Of a stretch of DNA of 64,000 nt, positions 16,634 through 27,300 are shown in pieces. A program made the translations under genes and the position numbers. The notes under the pieces are model-generated. The model was not told the origin of the DNA. It did not search any database and was given only the letters and a program-made list of their open reading frames with translations. Source of the DNA: Bacteroides oleiciplenus YIT 12058 (GTDB lineage Bacteria; Bacteroidota; Bacteroidia; Bacteroidales; Bacteroidaceae); contig NZ_JH992946.1 of assembly GCF_000315485.1 (NCBI RefSeq), positions 310,001 through 374,000 on the forward strand, written 5' to 3'. Numbering within the stretch: position 1 is the stretch's first letter; each line of letters opens with the position of its first letter.

Positions 16634-17533
16634 ATGAATAAAATCATTGAATGTGTTCCCAATTTCAGCGAGGGACGTGACTTGCAGAAGATAGACCAAA
16701 TCATATCACCTTTCCGTGGAAAACAAGGTGTGAAACTCTTGGATTATAGTAATGATGAAGACCACAACCGGCTGGTAGTAACTGTTGTAGGTGAACCTGA
16801 GCCCCTTCGTGACGCTGTGCTCGAAGCCATCGGTATTGCCGTGCAGCTTATCGATCTCAACCACCATACCGGACAACATCCCCGCATGGGGGCTGTAGAC
16901 GTAGTCCCTTTCATCCCCATCAAAAACGTAACGATGGAAGAAGCCATCGCCCTCTCCAAAGAAGTCGGTGCCGAAGTAGCAAAACGCTATAATCTCCCTG
17001 TCTTCCTATACGAGAAATCTGCTTCCGCCCCTCATCGCGAAAACCTTGCCGCTGTGCGTAAAGGCGAATTTGAAGGCATGGAGGAGAAGATAAAACTCCC
17101 CGAATGGCAACCCGATTTCGGATTTGCCGAACGTCATCCGACAGCCGGAGCAGTTGCTATCGGTGCCCGCATGCCATTGGTAGCCTATAACATCAACCTC
17201 AGCACCTCAAATTTGGACATTGCCCATGACATAGCCAAAAAAATCCGTTTCATTGGCGGAGGCCTGCGCTATTGCAAGGCTATGGGAGTGGAACTCAAAG
17301 ACCGGGGTATCACACAAGTATCCATCAATATGACAGACTACACCCGCACTGCCCTCTACCGTGCTTTCGAACTAACCCGCATTGAAGCCCGTCGTTACGG
17401 AGTAAGCATTGTAGGTAGTGAGATTATCGGTCTGGTTCCGATGGAGGCACTCATTGATACGGCTTCTTATTATCTTGGTTTGGAGAATTTCTCCATGCAG
17501 CAAGTACTTGAAGCGCGGATAATGGAGGAATAA
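16634..17533 (+). CDS. ftcD: Glutamate formimidoyltransferase
   Basis: Transfers the formimino group from formiminoglutamate to tetrahydrofolate, releasing glutamate. The 299 residues cover only the formiminotransferase domain (start MNKIIECVPNFSEGRD, then HNRLVVTVVGEP, HHTGQHPRMGAVDVVPF). The cyclodeaminase half, fused in animals, is encoded separately downstream at 18847. It belongs to the hut operon, so histidine nitrogen and one carbon go to glutamate and folate. Confidence 0.95.
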   Translation: MNKIIECVPNFSEGRDLQKIDQIISPFRGKQGVKLLDYSNDEDHNRLVVTVVGEPEPLRDAVLEAIGIAVQLIDLNHHTGQHPRMGAVDVVPFIPIKNVTMEEAIALSKEVGAEVAKRYNLPVFLYEKSASAPHRENLAAVRKGEFEGMEEKIKLPEWQPDFGFAERHPTAGAVAIGARMPLVAYNINLSTSNLDIAHDIAKKIRFIGGGLRYCKAMGVELKDRGITQVSINMTDYTRTALYRAFELTRIEARRYGVSIVGSEIIGLVPMEALIDTASYYLGLENFSMQQVLEARIMEE

Positions 17534-17573
17534 CTGAATACGAATTATACAATTACACAAATAAAGTTTTAAT

Positions 17574-18827
17574 ATGACTGAAAACCTGATAATCTTTAAT
17601 GCGCGTGTTGTGACGCCTATCGGTTTCTCCGCCCGTTGTGGCAAAGAAATGGGCGAGTTGTGCATTATTGATAATGCTACGATAGAAGTGACTGACGGCA
17701 TTATTTCCTATGTCGGCCCTTCCCGGGGCGAGACTCGCGACGGGTATTACCAACGCTACTGGCACTATAACGCCCGTGGTAAATGCCTGTTGCCCGGCTT
17801 TGTCGACTCACATACGCACTTTGTATTTGGTGGCGAACGTGCCGAAGAATTCTCCTGGCGGTTGAAAGGCGAAAGCTACATGTCCATTATGGAGCGTGGC
17901 GGTGGCATTGTGAGTACTGTCAAGGCTACCCGTGAATGCCATTTTATTCAGCTTCGTTCCAAAGCCGAAAGCTTCCTGAAACAAATGAGCGCCATGGGCG
18001 TCACCACCGTAGAAGGCAAAAGCGGCTACGGATTGGATAAAGATACTGAACTTCTGCAACTCAAAGTCATGCGCAGCCTGAACAATGACGAGCATAAACG
18101 GGTGGACATCGTCTCCACTTTCTTGGGCGCACATGCTGTACCCGAAGAATACCAGGGACGTACAGACGAATACCTCGATTTCGTCATCAGCGAAGTTCTG
18201 CCCTGTGTCGCTAAAGATGAACTCGCCGAGTTCTGCGACATCTTCTGCGAACAAGGTGTTTTCTCCGTAGAACAATCCCGCCGACTGTTACAAGCCGCTA
18301 AGGAATGTGGCTTGGGATTGAAGCTTCATGCCGATGAAATTGTTCAGCTGGGCGGTGCCGAACTGGCTGCGGAACTCTTCGCCGTCTCTGCTGACCACCT
18401 GCTGCATGCATCCGATGAAGGCATTCGTGCCATGAGGGATGCCGGAACCGTAGCAACCCTGCTTCCTTTGACAGCTTTCGCCCTGAAAGAAAACTACGCC
18501 CGTGGCCGCGAAATGATAGATGCCGGATGTGCTGTAGCCCTTGCCACTGACCTCAATCCGGGCAGTTGCTTCTCCGGTTCCATCCCGCTGACTTTTGCCC
18601 TAGCGTGCATCTATATGCAGCTTACTATTGAAGAAGCCATCACTGCCCTCACCCTGAACGGTGCTGCCGCCCTGAATCGTGCGGATAGCATTGGTAGTAT
18701 CGAGGTAGGAAAGAAAGGAGACTTTGTGGTGCTGAATACGGATAACTATCATTTCTTACCTTATTATATAGGTATGAATTGTGTCAACACTACCATTAAA
18801 GAAGGGGTGATTTATCCCGTGCTATAA
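17574..18827 (+). CDS. hutI: Imidazolonepropionase
   Basis: Hydrolyses imidazolone propionate to formiminoglutamate. Amidohydrolase fold: GFVDSHTHFVFGGERAEEF with the metal-binding HxH near residue 80, ERGGGIVSTVKATR, a later metal-ligand segment KLHADEI, and ATDLNPGS. Length 417 residues matches the family. It lies between ftcD and the cyclodeaminase gene. Confidence 0.96.
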   Translation: MTENLIIFNARVVTPIGFSARCGKEMGELCIIDNATIEVTDGIISYVGPSRGETRDGYYQRYWHYNARGKCLLPGFVDSHTHFVFGGERAEEFSWRLKGESYMSIMERGGGIVSTVKATRECHFIQLRSKAESFLKQMSAMGVTTVEGKSGYGLDKDTELLQLKVMRSLNNDEHKRVDIVSTFLGAHAVPEEYQGRTDEYLDFVISEVLPCVAKDELAEFCDIFCEQGVFSVEQSRRLLQAAKECGLGLKLHADEIVQLGGAELAAELFAVSADHLLHASDEGIRAMRDAGTVATLLPLTAFALKENYARGREMIDAGCAVALATDLNPGSCFSGSIPLTFALACIYMQLTIEEAITALTLNGAAALNRADSIGSIEVGKKGDFVVLNTDNYHFLPYYIGMNCVNTTIKEGVIYPVL

Positions 18828-18846
18828 CCATTAAAAGAAAAATACC

Positions 18847-19476
18847 ATGTTAGTTGAATTAACTGTAAAAGACTTTTTGAATAAAGTGGCGGGCAATGAC
18901 CCCGTCCCCGGCGGTGGAAGTATTGCTGCCCTGAACGGCGCCGTAGCTTCGGCACTCACCGCCATGGTTGGCAACCTCACTATCGGTAAGAAGAATTACG
19001 AAGAACACGAGGAACTGATGAAACACATTGCCTCCCTTGCTATGAAAGCGAAAGATGTTTTCATTGCTGATATAGACCGTGACTCGGAAGCTTACGATGC
19101 TGTGTTTGCCTGCTTCAAGATGCCCAAAGCCACTGATGAAGAAAAAGCTGCCCGCAGTGCTGCCATCCAGGAAGCCACCAAGCATGCTGCCCTCGTCCCC
19201 ATGCAGGTGGCCCGCAATGCCTATGAACTGATGTCCATCATTACCGATGTCGCTCGCCTCGGAAACAAAAATGCTGTGACTGATGCTTGTGTGGCTCTGA
19301 TGTCCGCCCGTACCGCTGTACTGGGGGCTTTGCTGAATGTCCGTATCAACTTGGGGTCCATTAAGGATAAAACCTTTGCCGATGAACTCCAAAGAGAAGC
19401 TGACATATTGGAGCGTCTGGCCTGTGAACGCGAAAAAGAAATATTGGATGCTATTAACCAAGAATTAAGAGTATGA
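18847..19476 (+). CDS. Formimidoyltetrahydrofolate cyclodeaminase family protein
   Basis: Predicted to convert 5-formimino-THF to methenyl-THF plus ammonia, completing the folate side of histidine degradation. The 209-residue all-helical product has the family motif VPGGGSIAALNGAVASALTAMV near residue 20. Related proteins are annotated FchA-type methenyl-THF cyclohydrolase; the hut context favours cyclodeaminase. Its stop overlaps the hutH start (ATGA). Confidence 0.9.
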   Translation: MLVELTVKDFLNKVAGNDPVPGGGSIAALNGAVASALTAMVGNLTIGKKNYEEHEELMKHIASLAMKAKDVFIADIDRDSEAYDAVFACFKMPKATDEEKAARSAAIQEATKHAALVPMQVARNAYELMSIITDVARLGNKNAVTDACVALMSARTAVLGALLNVRINLGSIKDKTFADELQREADILERLACEREKEILDAINQELRV

Positions 19477-20969
19477 AAAATGTTTATCATGTAGGGTCTG
19501 GTGAACTCACTTTCGACATCATCGAACGAATCATCAACGAAAACCTGAAACTGGAACTGGCTCCCGAAGCCAAGGAACGGATACAGAAGTGTCGCGACTA
19601 CCTCGACCATAAGATAGCCGAGTCCAAAGACCCCCTGTACGGTATTACCACAGGCTTCGGCTCCCTGTGCAGCAAAAATATATCCCCTGACGAACTGGGC
19701 ACTTTGCAGGAAAACCTGATTAAAAGTCATGCTTGCAGTGTAGGCGAAGAAATACGTCCCGTTATTGTTAAACTGATGATGTTGCTCAAAGCTCATGCTC
19801 TTTCTCTGGGACATAGCGGTGTGCAAGTCATTACTGTACAGCGTATTCTCGATTTCTTCAACAACGACGTGATGCCTATTGTCTACGACCGCGGCTCACT
19901 CGGTGCATCCGGTGATCTGGCTCCTCTTGCCAATCTCTTCCTGCCGCTTATCGGCGTAGGCGATGTTTATTATAAAGGTAAGAAGCGCGAAGCCATCAGT
20001 GTTCTCGATGAATTTGGCTGGGAACCGGTGAAACTAATGAGTAAAGAAGGTCTGGCCTTACTCAATGGTACGCAGTTCATGAGTGCTAACGGTGTGTTTG
20101 CCATTCTGAAAGCTTTCCGCCTCTCTAAGAAAGCCGACCTCATTGCCGCTCTTTCTCTTGAAGCTTTCGATGGCCGCATCGACCCTTTCATGGATTGCAT
20201 TCAGCAGATCCGTCCGCACCGGGGGCAAATCGAGACAGGCGACAACTTCCGCAAACTCCTGGAAGGCAGTGAAATCATAGCTCAGTACAAAGCACACGTA
20301 CAAGATCCGTATTCTTTTCGCTGTATTCCCCAAGTACATGGCGCCACGAAAGATGCCATCCGCTATGTATCTTCCGTCCTGCTAACTGAAATCAATTCCG
20401 TAACGGATAATCCCACGATCTTCCCCGATGAAGACCGTATCATTTCCGGTGGAAACTTCCACGGACAGCCGCTTGCCATTTCTTACGACTTCCTTGGCAT
20501 TGCCCTTGCCGAATTGGGCAACATCTCCGAGCGACGGGTGGCACAACTTATCATGGGACTGCGCGGCTTGCCCGAATTCTTGGTAGCCAATCCCGGTTTG
20601 AATTCCGGCTTTATGATACCGCAATATGCTGCTGCCTCTATGGTCAGCCAAAATAAGATGTATTGCTATGCCGCCAGCAGCGATTCTATTGTCTCCTCCA
20701 ACGGACAAGAAGATCATGTCAGTATGGGGGCCAATGCCGCTACCAAGTTGTATCGCATTATGGACAATCTGGAGCACATCCTTTCCATTGAACTGATGAA
20801 TGCAGCACAGGGTATTGAGTTCCGCCGTCCGCTGAAAACCTCTCCGGCTTTGGAGCGCTTTCTGAACGAATATCGCAAGGAAGTCCCTTTTATTAAAGAT
20901 GATATCGTCATGTACAAAGAGATTCATAAGACAGTAGCTTTTCTGAATCGGACTAAGTTCGACTACTGA
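19473..20969 (+). CDS. hutH: Histidine ammonia-lyase
   Basis: First step of the pathway: elimination of ammonia from histidine to give urocanate. The MIO prosthetic group is formed from Ala145-Ser146-Gly147 in GSLGASGDLAPLANL. Other family blocks are TGFGSLCSKNI and EINSVTDNPTIF. The 498-residue length is typical. It overlaps the cyclodeaminase stop by four bases and is the last gene of the operon. No HutC-type regulator is nearby. Confidence 0.97.
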   Translation: MKNVYHVGSGELTFDIIERIINENLKLELAPEAKERIQKCRDYLDHKIAESKDPLYGITTGFGSLCSKNISPDELGTLQENLIKSHACSVGEEIRPVIVKLMMLLKAHALSLGHSGVQVITVQRILDFFNNDVMPIVYDRGSLGASGDLAPLANLFLPLIGVGDVYYKGKKREAISVLDEFGWEPVKLMSKEGLALLNGTQFMSANGVFAILKAFRLSKKADLIAALSLEAFDGRIDPFMDCIQQIRPHRGQIETGDNFRKLLEGSEIIAQYKAHVQDPYSFRCIPQVHGATKDAIRYVSSVLLTEINSVTDNPTIFPDEDRIISGGNFHGQPLAISYDFLGIALAELGNISERRVAQLIMGLRGLPEFLVANPGLNSGFMIPQYAAASMVSQNKMYCYAASSDSIVSSNGQEDHVSMGANAATKLYRIMDNLEHILSIELMNAAQGIEFRRPLKTSPALERFLNEYRKEVPFIKDDIVMYKEIHKTVAFLNRTKFDY

Positions 20970-21030
20970 TTTCCTTCCCAATAAATATGCGATATCTATA
21001 ATAAATATTAATATAGCTTATCTTGTCAGG

Positions 21031-21063
21031 AAACTCAATTGGCGAATTGAGTTTTCTTTCTAT
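21031..21063 (+). terminator. Terminator of the hut operon
   Basis: AAACTCAATT and AATTGAGTTT form a 10-bp perfect stem with a GGCG loop, followed by TTCTTTCT. The stem also holds the -33 region of the next promoter. Confidence 0.8.
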
Positions 21064-21068
21064 ATTTG
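21038..21068 (+). promoter_or_regulatory. Candidate promoter of the tetR-efflux operon
   Basis: ATTG (21038-21041), a 19-base spacer and TATATTTG (21061-21068). The -7 element is a perfect consensus and the -33 element is one base off. The leader to the tetR ATG is about 60 bases. Confidence 0.6.
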
Positions 21069-21134
21069 CCCAGTTTTATTCCGAAAGTGGACATTCCTCT
21101 GCTTGAAATCTAAAAATCTAAAGAGAAAATAGAA

Positions 21135-21794
21135 ATGAAAACGGGCGACAACATGAAAGAGACCCCTTCGAGGTTGGAGTTACGGGAGCGTATCATCGAT
21201 ACGGCTCTGCAATCTTTTGCTACCCACGGTATCAAAAGCATTACGATGGATGACATTGCGGCAGCACTGGGCATCTCCAAACGTACTTTGTATGAAGTTT
21301 TTGCTGATAAAGAAACGTTACTTATGGAATGCCTGTTGAAGGCACAACGTGAGGGAGACGCTTATGTGAAAGATGTCTATGATAAAGCTTCGAATGTGTT
21401 GGAAGTTTTATTGAAACTCTATCAACGGAGTATCGAAAAGTTCCATAACACCAATAAAAAGTTTTTTGAAGACATCAAGAAATACCCCAAAGTATATGAT
21501 GCATTAGTGAAGCGTCGCAACCGGGATTCCGAGGAAACAATAGCTTTCTTTAAATTGGGTATAAAACAAGGTTACTTTCGCGACGACGTTAATTTTGCTA
21601 TTGTAAACTTGTTGGTACGCGAACAGCTCGACTTGCTGATGAATACAGACCTTTGCAAAGAGCATTCTTTCCTTGAGGTATATGAGTCCATCATGTTCAC
21701 CTATCTCCGGGGGATTTCTACAGAAAAAGGGGCTCGAAAGCTGGAAGAATTCATTCAGGAGTATCGGCAGAAACGACAAGCCAGTACGGAATGA
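21135..21794 (+). CDS. TetR/AcrR-family transcriptional regulator
   Basis: 219 residues with an N-terminal helix-turn-helix: SFATHGIKSITMDDIAAALGISKRTLYEVFADKETLL, residues about 25-65. The ligand domain is all-helical. It is transcribed together with the efflux genes that follow, as the first gene of the operon, so it probably represses its own operon. The ATG at 21135 or one six codons later could be the start. No inverted-repeat operator is obvious near the promoter. Confidence 0.92.
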   Translation: MKTGDNMKETPSRLELRERIIDTALQSFATHGIKSITMDDIAAALGISKRTLYEVFADKETLLMECLLKAQREGDAYVKDVYDKASNVLEVLLKLYQRSIEKFHNTNKKFFEDIKKYPKVYDALVKRRNRDSEETIAFFKLGIKQGYFRDDVNFAIVNLLVREQLDLLMNTDLCKEHSFLEVYESIMFTYLRGISTEKGARKLEEFIQEYRQKRQASTE

Positions 21795-21828
21795 CCAAAT
21801 AATCTTTAAACATATAGATTGATTTTTT

Positions 21829-23169
21829 ATGGACAGACAACTAATTTTAGTAGGCAAAAAGATGATGTTGACTGTGGTTTTGGCGTGGGCTGTCGGCTCC
21901 GTTCATGCACAGGAAACTAAAGAAACCCTAACCTTGACCCTCGACAAAGCACTGGAAATTGCACTCAGCGATAATCCGACGATAAAAGTAGCTGAAGAGG
22001 AGATAGCCCTGAAAAAAGTGGCTAACAAGGAAACTTGGCAGAATTTGTTGCCGGAAGCCAGTATTGGCGGAACATGGAACCATACGATTACGGCAGCCCA
22101 GATGAATCTTGGCGGTCAGTCGTTCAAAATGGGTCAGGACAATTCGAATACCGTAAGCGGAGCTTTGAATATCAGCTTACCGTTATTTGCTCCTTCGGTC
22201 TACAAAGCAATGTCTATGACGAAAACAGACATAGAACTGGCAGTAGAGAAATCCCGCGCTTCCAAGCAGGATTTGATAAATCAGGTTACCAAAGCTTATT
22301 ATCAGATGATGCTGGCACAAGACTCTTATGAAGTTTTGCAGAAGAGCTATAAATTGGCGGAAGACAATTATAATGTAGTCAATGCAAAATACCAACAGGG
22401 GGCTGTCAGTGAGTTTGATAAGATTAGTGCTGAGGTGCAGATGCGTAGCGTTAAGCCGAATGTGATTTCGGCGGGCAATGCCGTTACTTTATCCAAACTT
22501 CAACTGAAGGTGTTAATGGGAATTACGGAAGATATTGATATTAAAATAGACGATAATCTGGCTGGGTATGAAACTGATTTGTTTGCCAATCAACTCAATA
22601 CTACCGACGAAGGTTTGGTTAATAATACTACGATGAAGCAGTTCGAGCTGAATCTGAAATTGCTTAATCAGAACTTGAAGTCTTTGAAGACGAATTTTAT
22701 GCCGACACTGGGCATGAGTTATCAATACCAGTATCAGTCATTGTATAATGACAACTGGAATGTTTTTGACTACAATTGGGGCGGAAGTTCTTCATTGGTG
22801 TTCACCCTGAATATTCCTCTTTATAAGGCAAGTAACTTTACGAAACTGAAAAGTACACGGATTCAGATGAACCAGTTGCGGGAGAATCGCACGAATACGG
22901 AACGCCAGCTGAATATGCAGGTAACCAGCTACAAAAACAACATGGCGGCAAGCTCCGAGCAGGTTGTGAGTAACAAGGAAAACGTGATGCAAGCTCAGAA
23001 GGCGGTGGAAATTGCCGGTAAGCGCTACGAAGTAGGTAAGGGCACAGTGCTGGAACTGAATAGCTCCCAGGTATCTCTGACCCAGGCTGAACTGACTTAT
23101 AACCAATCTATTTACGACTATCTGGTGGCTAAGGCTGATCTTGACCAGGTTTTGGGTCGTAATTATTAA
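21829..23169 (+). CDS. TolC-family outer membrane efflux protein
   Basis: 446 residues with a signal peptide ending VGSVHAQ. The body has the two OEP repeats of long helices and short strands typical of TolC (LDKALEIALSDNPTIKVAEEEIALKK and later LNSSQVSLTQAELTYNQSIYDYLVAKADLDQVLG). It forms the outer-membrane duct of the tripartite pump with the next two genes. Confidence 0.92.
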   Translation: MDRQLILVGKKMMLTVVLAWAVGSVHAQETKETLTLTLDKALEIALSDNPTIKVAEEEIALKKVANKETWQNLLPEASIGGTWNHTITAAQMNLGGQSFKMGQDNSNTVSGALNISLPLFAPSVYKAMSMTKTDIELAVEKSRASKQDLINQVTKAYYQMMLAQDSYEVLQKSYKLAEDNYNVVNAKYQQGAVSEFDKISAEVQMRSVKPNVISAGNAVTLSKLQLKVLMGITEDIDIKIDDNLAGYETDLFANQLNTTDEGLVNNTTMKQFELNLKLLNQNLKSLKTNFMPTLGMSYQYQYQSLYNDNWNVFDYNWGGSSSLVFTLNIPLYKASNFTKLKSTRIQMNQLRENRTNTERQLNMQVTSYKNNMAASSEQVVSNKENVMQAQKAVEIAGKRYEVGKGTVLELNSSQVSLTQAELTYNQSIYDYLVAKADLDQVLGRNY

Positions 23170-23201
23170 ATTAACAAGTAGAAATATATAATCACAACGA
23201 T

Positions 23202-24221
23202 ATGAAAAAAAGTTTTCAATTAATCGCCCTGGTGGCCGTTGCACTACTGAGTTCATGTAGTGGTGGAGAGAAAGACAAGGCTGCGACTGGAAAAGTGGAA
23301 GAAAAACCAAGAGTGAAACTGGCCTCTGTGACCGCACGTCCTGTTGACCAGATACAAGAGTATACAGCTACGGTGCAGGCTGAGGTGAAGAATAACATTG
23401 CTCCTTCTTCTCCCGTACGTATCGATCGGATTTTTGTAGAAGTGGGCGACCGCGTGGCTAAAGGCCAGAAACTGGTACAGATGGATGCTGCCAGTCTGAA
23501 GCAGGCGAAGTTTCGTCTGGATAACCAGGAAATAGAGTTCAAACGTACTGATGAATTATATAAGGTGGGCGGTACTTCCAAATCCGAATGGGATGCAGCC
23601 AAGATGGCGCTGGACGTACAGCAGACCACTTATAAGAATTTATTGGAAAACACTGCTTTGCTTAGCCCCATCAATGGTGTGGTGACAGCCCGTAACTATG
23701 ACAATGGTGATATGTACAGTGGTGGCAATCCTGTACTGACCGTAGAGCAGATAACTCCGGTGAAACTTATGATTAACGTTTCCGAAGGCTACTTCACGAA
23801 GGTAAAGAAGGGTGCTTCAGTAGCCGTAAAGGTAGATGTTTACGGAGACGAGGAATTTGAAGGCAAAATCAGCCTTATTTATCCAACTATTGATGCGAAT
23901 ACCCGTACCTTCCCCGTAGAAGTACAGTTGGCTAACCGCGACCAGAAGGTACGTCCGGGTATGTTTGCACGTGTGACGTTGAACTTCGGAACGCAGGATC
24001 ACGTGGTTGTGCCCGATTTGGCTATTGTGAAGCGTGCCGGTTCAGGCGACCGCTATGTTTATGTGTATAAAGATGGCAAAGTGTCTTATAACAAGGTGGA
24101 ACTGGGTCGTCGGATGGACACTGAATACGAATTACTTTCAGGTGTGGACAACAATTCACAGGTGGTTGTTGCCGGACAGTCGAAGCTGGCCGACGGTGTG
24201 GAAGTGGAAGTAGAGAAATAA
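23202..24221 (+). CDS. RND efflux periplasmic adaptor, lipoprotein
   Basis: 339 residues. Signal peptide with a lipobox ending LLSSC, so it is anchored to the inner membrane. The hairpin and barrel-sandwich domains are present (RIDRIFVEVGDRVAKGQKLVQMDAA, later ALLSPINGVVTARNYDNGDMYSGGNPVLTV). It connects the RND permease to TolC. Confidence 0.94.
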   Translation: MKKSFQLIALVAVALLSSCSGGEKDKAATGKVEEKPRVKLASVTARPVDQIQEYTATVQAEVKNNIAPSSPVRIDRIFVEVGDRVAKGQKLVQMDAASLKQAKFRLDNQEIEFKRTDELYKVGGTSKSEWDAAKMALDVQQTTYKNLLENTALLSPINGVVTARNYDNGDMYSGGNPVLTVEQITPVKLMINVSEGYFTKVKKGASVAVKVDVYGDEEFEGKISLIYPTIDANTRTFPVEVQLANRDQKVRPGMFARVTLNFGTQDHVVVPDLAIVKRAGSGDRYVYVYKDGKVSYNKVELGRRMDTEYELLSGVDNNSQVVVAGQSKLADGVEVEVEK

Positions 24222-24303
24222 TGATTAACGATTAGTGATTAATGGTTAGCACCAGATGCTTTCTGATTAATCACTGCTCACTAACAAACTAATCACTAAT
24301 AAC
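24222..24303. repeat. Dyad-rich intergenic segment in the efflux operon
   Basis: The 82-base gap between adaptor and permease is built from variants of ATTAGTGATTAA and its complement (TTAATCACTAAT), present as both direct and inverted copies. Several alternative hairpins can form. It could tune expression between adaptor and permease. No T-run terminator is present. Confidence 0.55.
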
Positions 24304-27300
24304 ATGAGTTTATACGAAGGAGCGGTTAAAAAACCGATTATGACCTCGCTTTGCTTCCTGGCAGTAGCGATATTTGGTCTGTTCTCTTTGTCGAAATTAC
24401 CGGTGGACCTTTATCCGGATATTGAGACCAACACCATCATGGTGATGACCTCCTATGCCGGTGCCAGTGCGTCGGATATTGAGAACAACGTGACCCGTCC
24501 GTTAGAGAATACGCTGAATTCTGTCAGCAACTTGAAGCATATCACCTCCCGTTCATCGGAGAATATCTCTGTAATTACGCTGGAGTTCGAGTATGGATAT
24601 GACATCGATGTGCTGACAAATGATGTGCGCGATAAGCTGGATATGGTAAGTTCTCAGCTCCCCGATGAGGTGGAGACACCTATCATCTTCAAGTTCAGCA
24701 CGGATATGATTCCTATCCTGTTGCTCTCCGTACAGGCGGATGAAAGTCAGCCGGCACTCTATAAGATATTGGATGATAACATCGTGAACCCGTTGGCGCG
24801 TGTGCCGGGTGTGGGTACGGTGTCTATTTCCGGTGCACCCAAGCGCGAGGTCAATGTGTATTGCGACCCCAACAAACTGGATGCATATAATCTTTCTGTG
24901 GAAACCATCAGCTCTATTATCAGCGCTGAAAACCGCAACACTCCTGGCGGTACGTTCGACGTGGGAAACAACACCTATTCGTTGCGCGTAGAAGGTGAGT
25001 TTAAGGACCCTAAGGAGATGGCGAACATCGTGGTGGGCACGCACAACGGCGCTTCTGTTTATCTCCGTGATGTGGCAACCATAGTGGACTCTGTGGAGGA
25101 GCGTGCGCAGAAGACTTACAGTAACGGTGTGCAGGGTGCCATGATTGTAGTGCAGAAACAGTCCGGTGCTAACTCTGTGGCCATTTCGCAGAAGGTAATC
25201 GACATGTTGCCGCAGTTGCAGAAATCGTTGCCGAGCGATGTGAAGCTGGGCATCATTGTCAATACTTCTGATAACATTCTGAATACCATTGATAGTTTGG
25301 AGGAGACCATCATGTACGCCATGCTGTTTGTAATTCTGGTGGTATTCATCTTCCTGGGACGCTGGCGTGCTACGGTAATTATCTGTATCACAATTCCGAT
25401 GTCATTGGTGGCCTCATTCATTTATCTGGGGATCATTGACGGCGGTTCGCTGAATATTATCTCGCTCTCTTGTCTCTCCATTGCTATCGGTAATGTGGTG
25501 GACGATGCCATTGTGGTACTTGAGAATGTGACCACCCATATTGAACGAGGGTCCGAACCGAAACAAGCGGCAGTGCATGCCACGAATGAGGTGGCTATTT
25601 CTGTAATTGCTTCGACGCTGACCATGATTGCGGTATTCTTCCCGTTGACTATGGTAAGCGGTATGTCCGGTGTGCTGTTCCGTCAGTTGGGCTGGATGAT
25701 GTGTGTGATTATGACTGTTTCCACAATCTCAGCTTTGTCGTTCACTCCGATGATGTGTGCGCAGCTTTTGCGTTTGCAGAAGAAGCAGAGCAAGATGTTC
25801 ATTGCATTTTATAAACCTATTCAACGGGGGCTTGATAATCTGGACGTGTGGTATCAGAACCGTCTGAACTGGGCTGTCCGCCATCGTGCTACCGTTATTG
25901 TGGGTTGTGCCATATTCTTTGGGGCAAGTTTGTTCTGTGCCAAGTACATCGGCTCGGAATTCTTCCCGGCAGCCGACAACAGTCGTATCGGTGTCAACCT
26001 GCAATTGCCCATCGGTGCACGTGTAGAGCGTGCTCAGGCGTTGGCTTCGGAACTGACGGACAAGTGGATGAAGCGTTACGAGGGTGTAATGAAGGTCTGC
26101 AACTATACTGTGGGACAAGCCGATTCGGATAATACTTTCGCTTCGATGCAGGACAATGGCAGCCATATCATTAGCTTCAACATCAGTTTGGTGAGCCCTG
26201 CCGACCGTGATATTTCGTTGGAAGCCGTCTGCGACGAGATGCGTGAAGACTTGAAGGGTTATCCTGAGTTGGACAAGGCACAGGTTATTTTAGGTGGTAG
26301 TACCGGTGGTATGAGTGCCCAGGCCAGTGCCGACTTTGAAGTTTATGGATATGATTTTACTGCTACGGATAAAGTTTCGGCCGAGCTGAAAGAAAAATTG
26401 CTGAAAGTAAAAGGTGTGAGTGAAGTGAATATCAGTCGTCAGGATTATCAGCCTGAATATCAAGTGGACTTTGATCGCGAGAAACTGGCGTTGCACGGAC
26501 TGAACTTATCGACGGCCTCTACTTATTTGCGTAACCGTGTGAACGGAGCTTTGGCTTCTTATTACCGTGAAGACGGTGATGAGTACGATATCCGCGTGCG
26601 CTATGCTCCTGAGTTCCGTACTAAGATTGAAGATTTGGAGAATATCCTTATTTATACGCCTTCAGGTGAGGGCATCCGTGTAAAGGATCTCGGTAAAGTA
26701 GTAGAGCGTTCGGCTCCTCCCACCATTGAGCGTAAGGACCGTGAACGTATTGTTACCGTATCTGCAGTTATTTCCGGTGTTCCATTGGGTGACGTGGTGA
26801 AGGATGGTAATGCTATTGTTGAGAAGATGGATTTGCCAAGTGGAATTTCTATCCAGATTTCGGGTTCTTACGAAGATCAGCAGGATTCGTTCTCCGATTT
26901 GGGTACGCTGGCTGTGTTGATTATCATTCTGGTATTTATCGTGATGGCGGCCCAGTTCGAATCTCTGAGTTATCCGTTCATCATCATGTTCTCCATTCCA
27001 TTTGCATTCAGCGGTGTGCTGATGGCACTCTTCTTTACGGGCACTAACCTGAACGTAATGAGTTTGTTGGGTGGCATCATGTTGATTGGTATTGTGGTGA
27101 AGAATGGTATTGTGCTTATCGATTATATTACGCTTTGCCGCGAACGAGGCATGGCGGTGCTCCACTCTGTGGTTACGGCAGGCCGTAGCCGTCTGCGTCC
27201 GGTATTGATGACAACGCTGACCACGATCCTCGGTATGGTGCCGATGGCTGTTGGGCAGGGTGAAGGTGCCGAGATGTGGCGTCCGTTGGGTGTGGCTGTA

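Noticed and set aside
18859..19461. 200-residue open frame on the - strand
   Set aside because: Antisense to the cyclodeaminase gene with no domain of its own.
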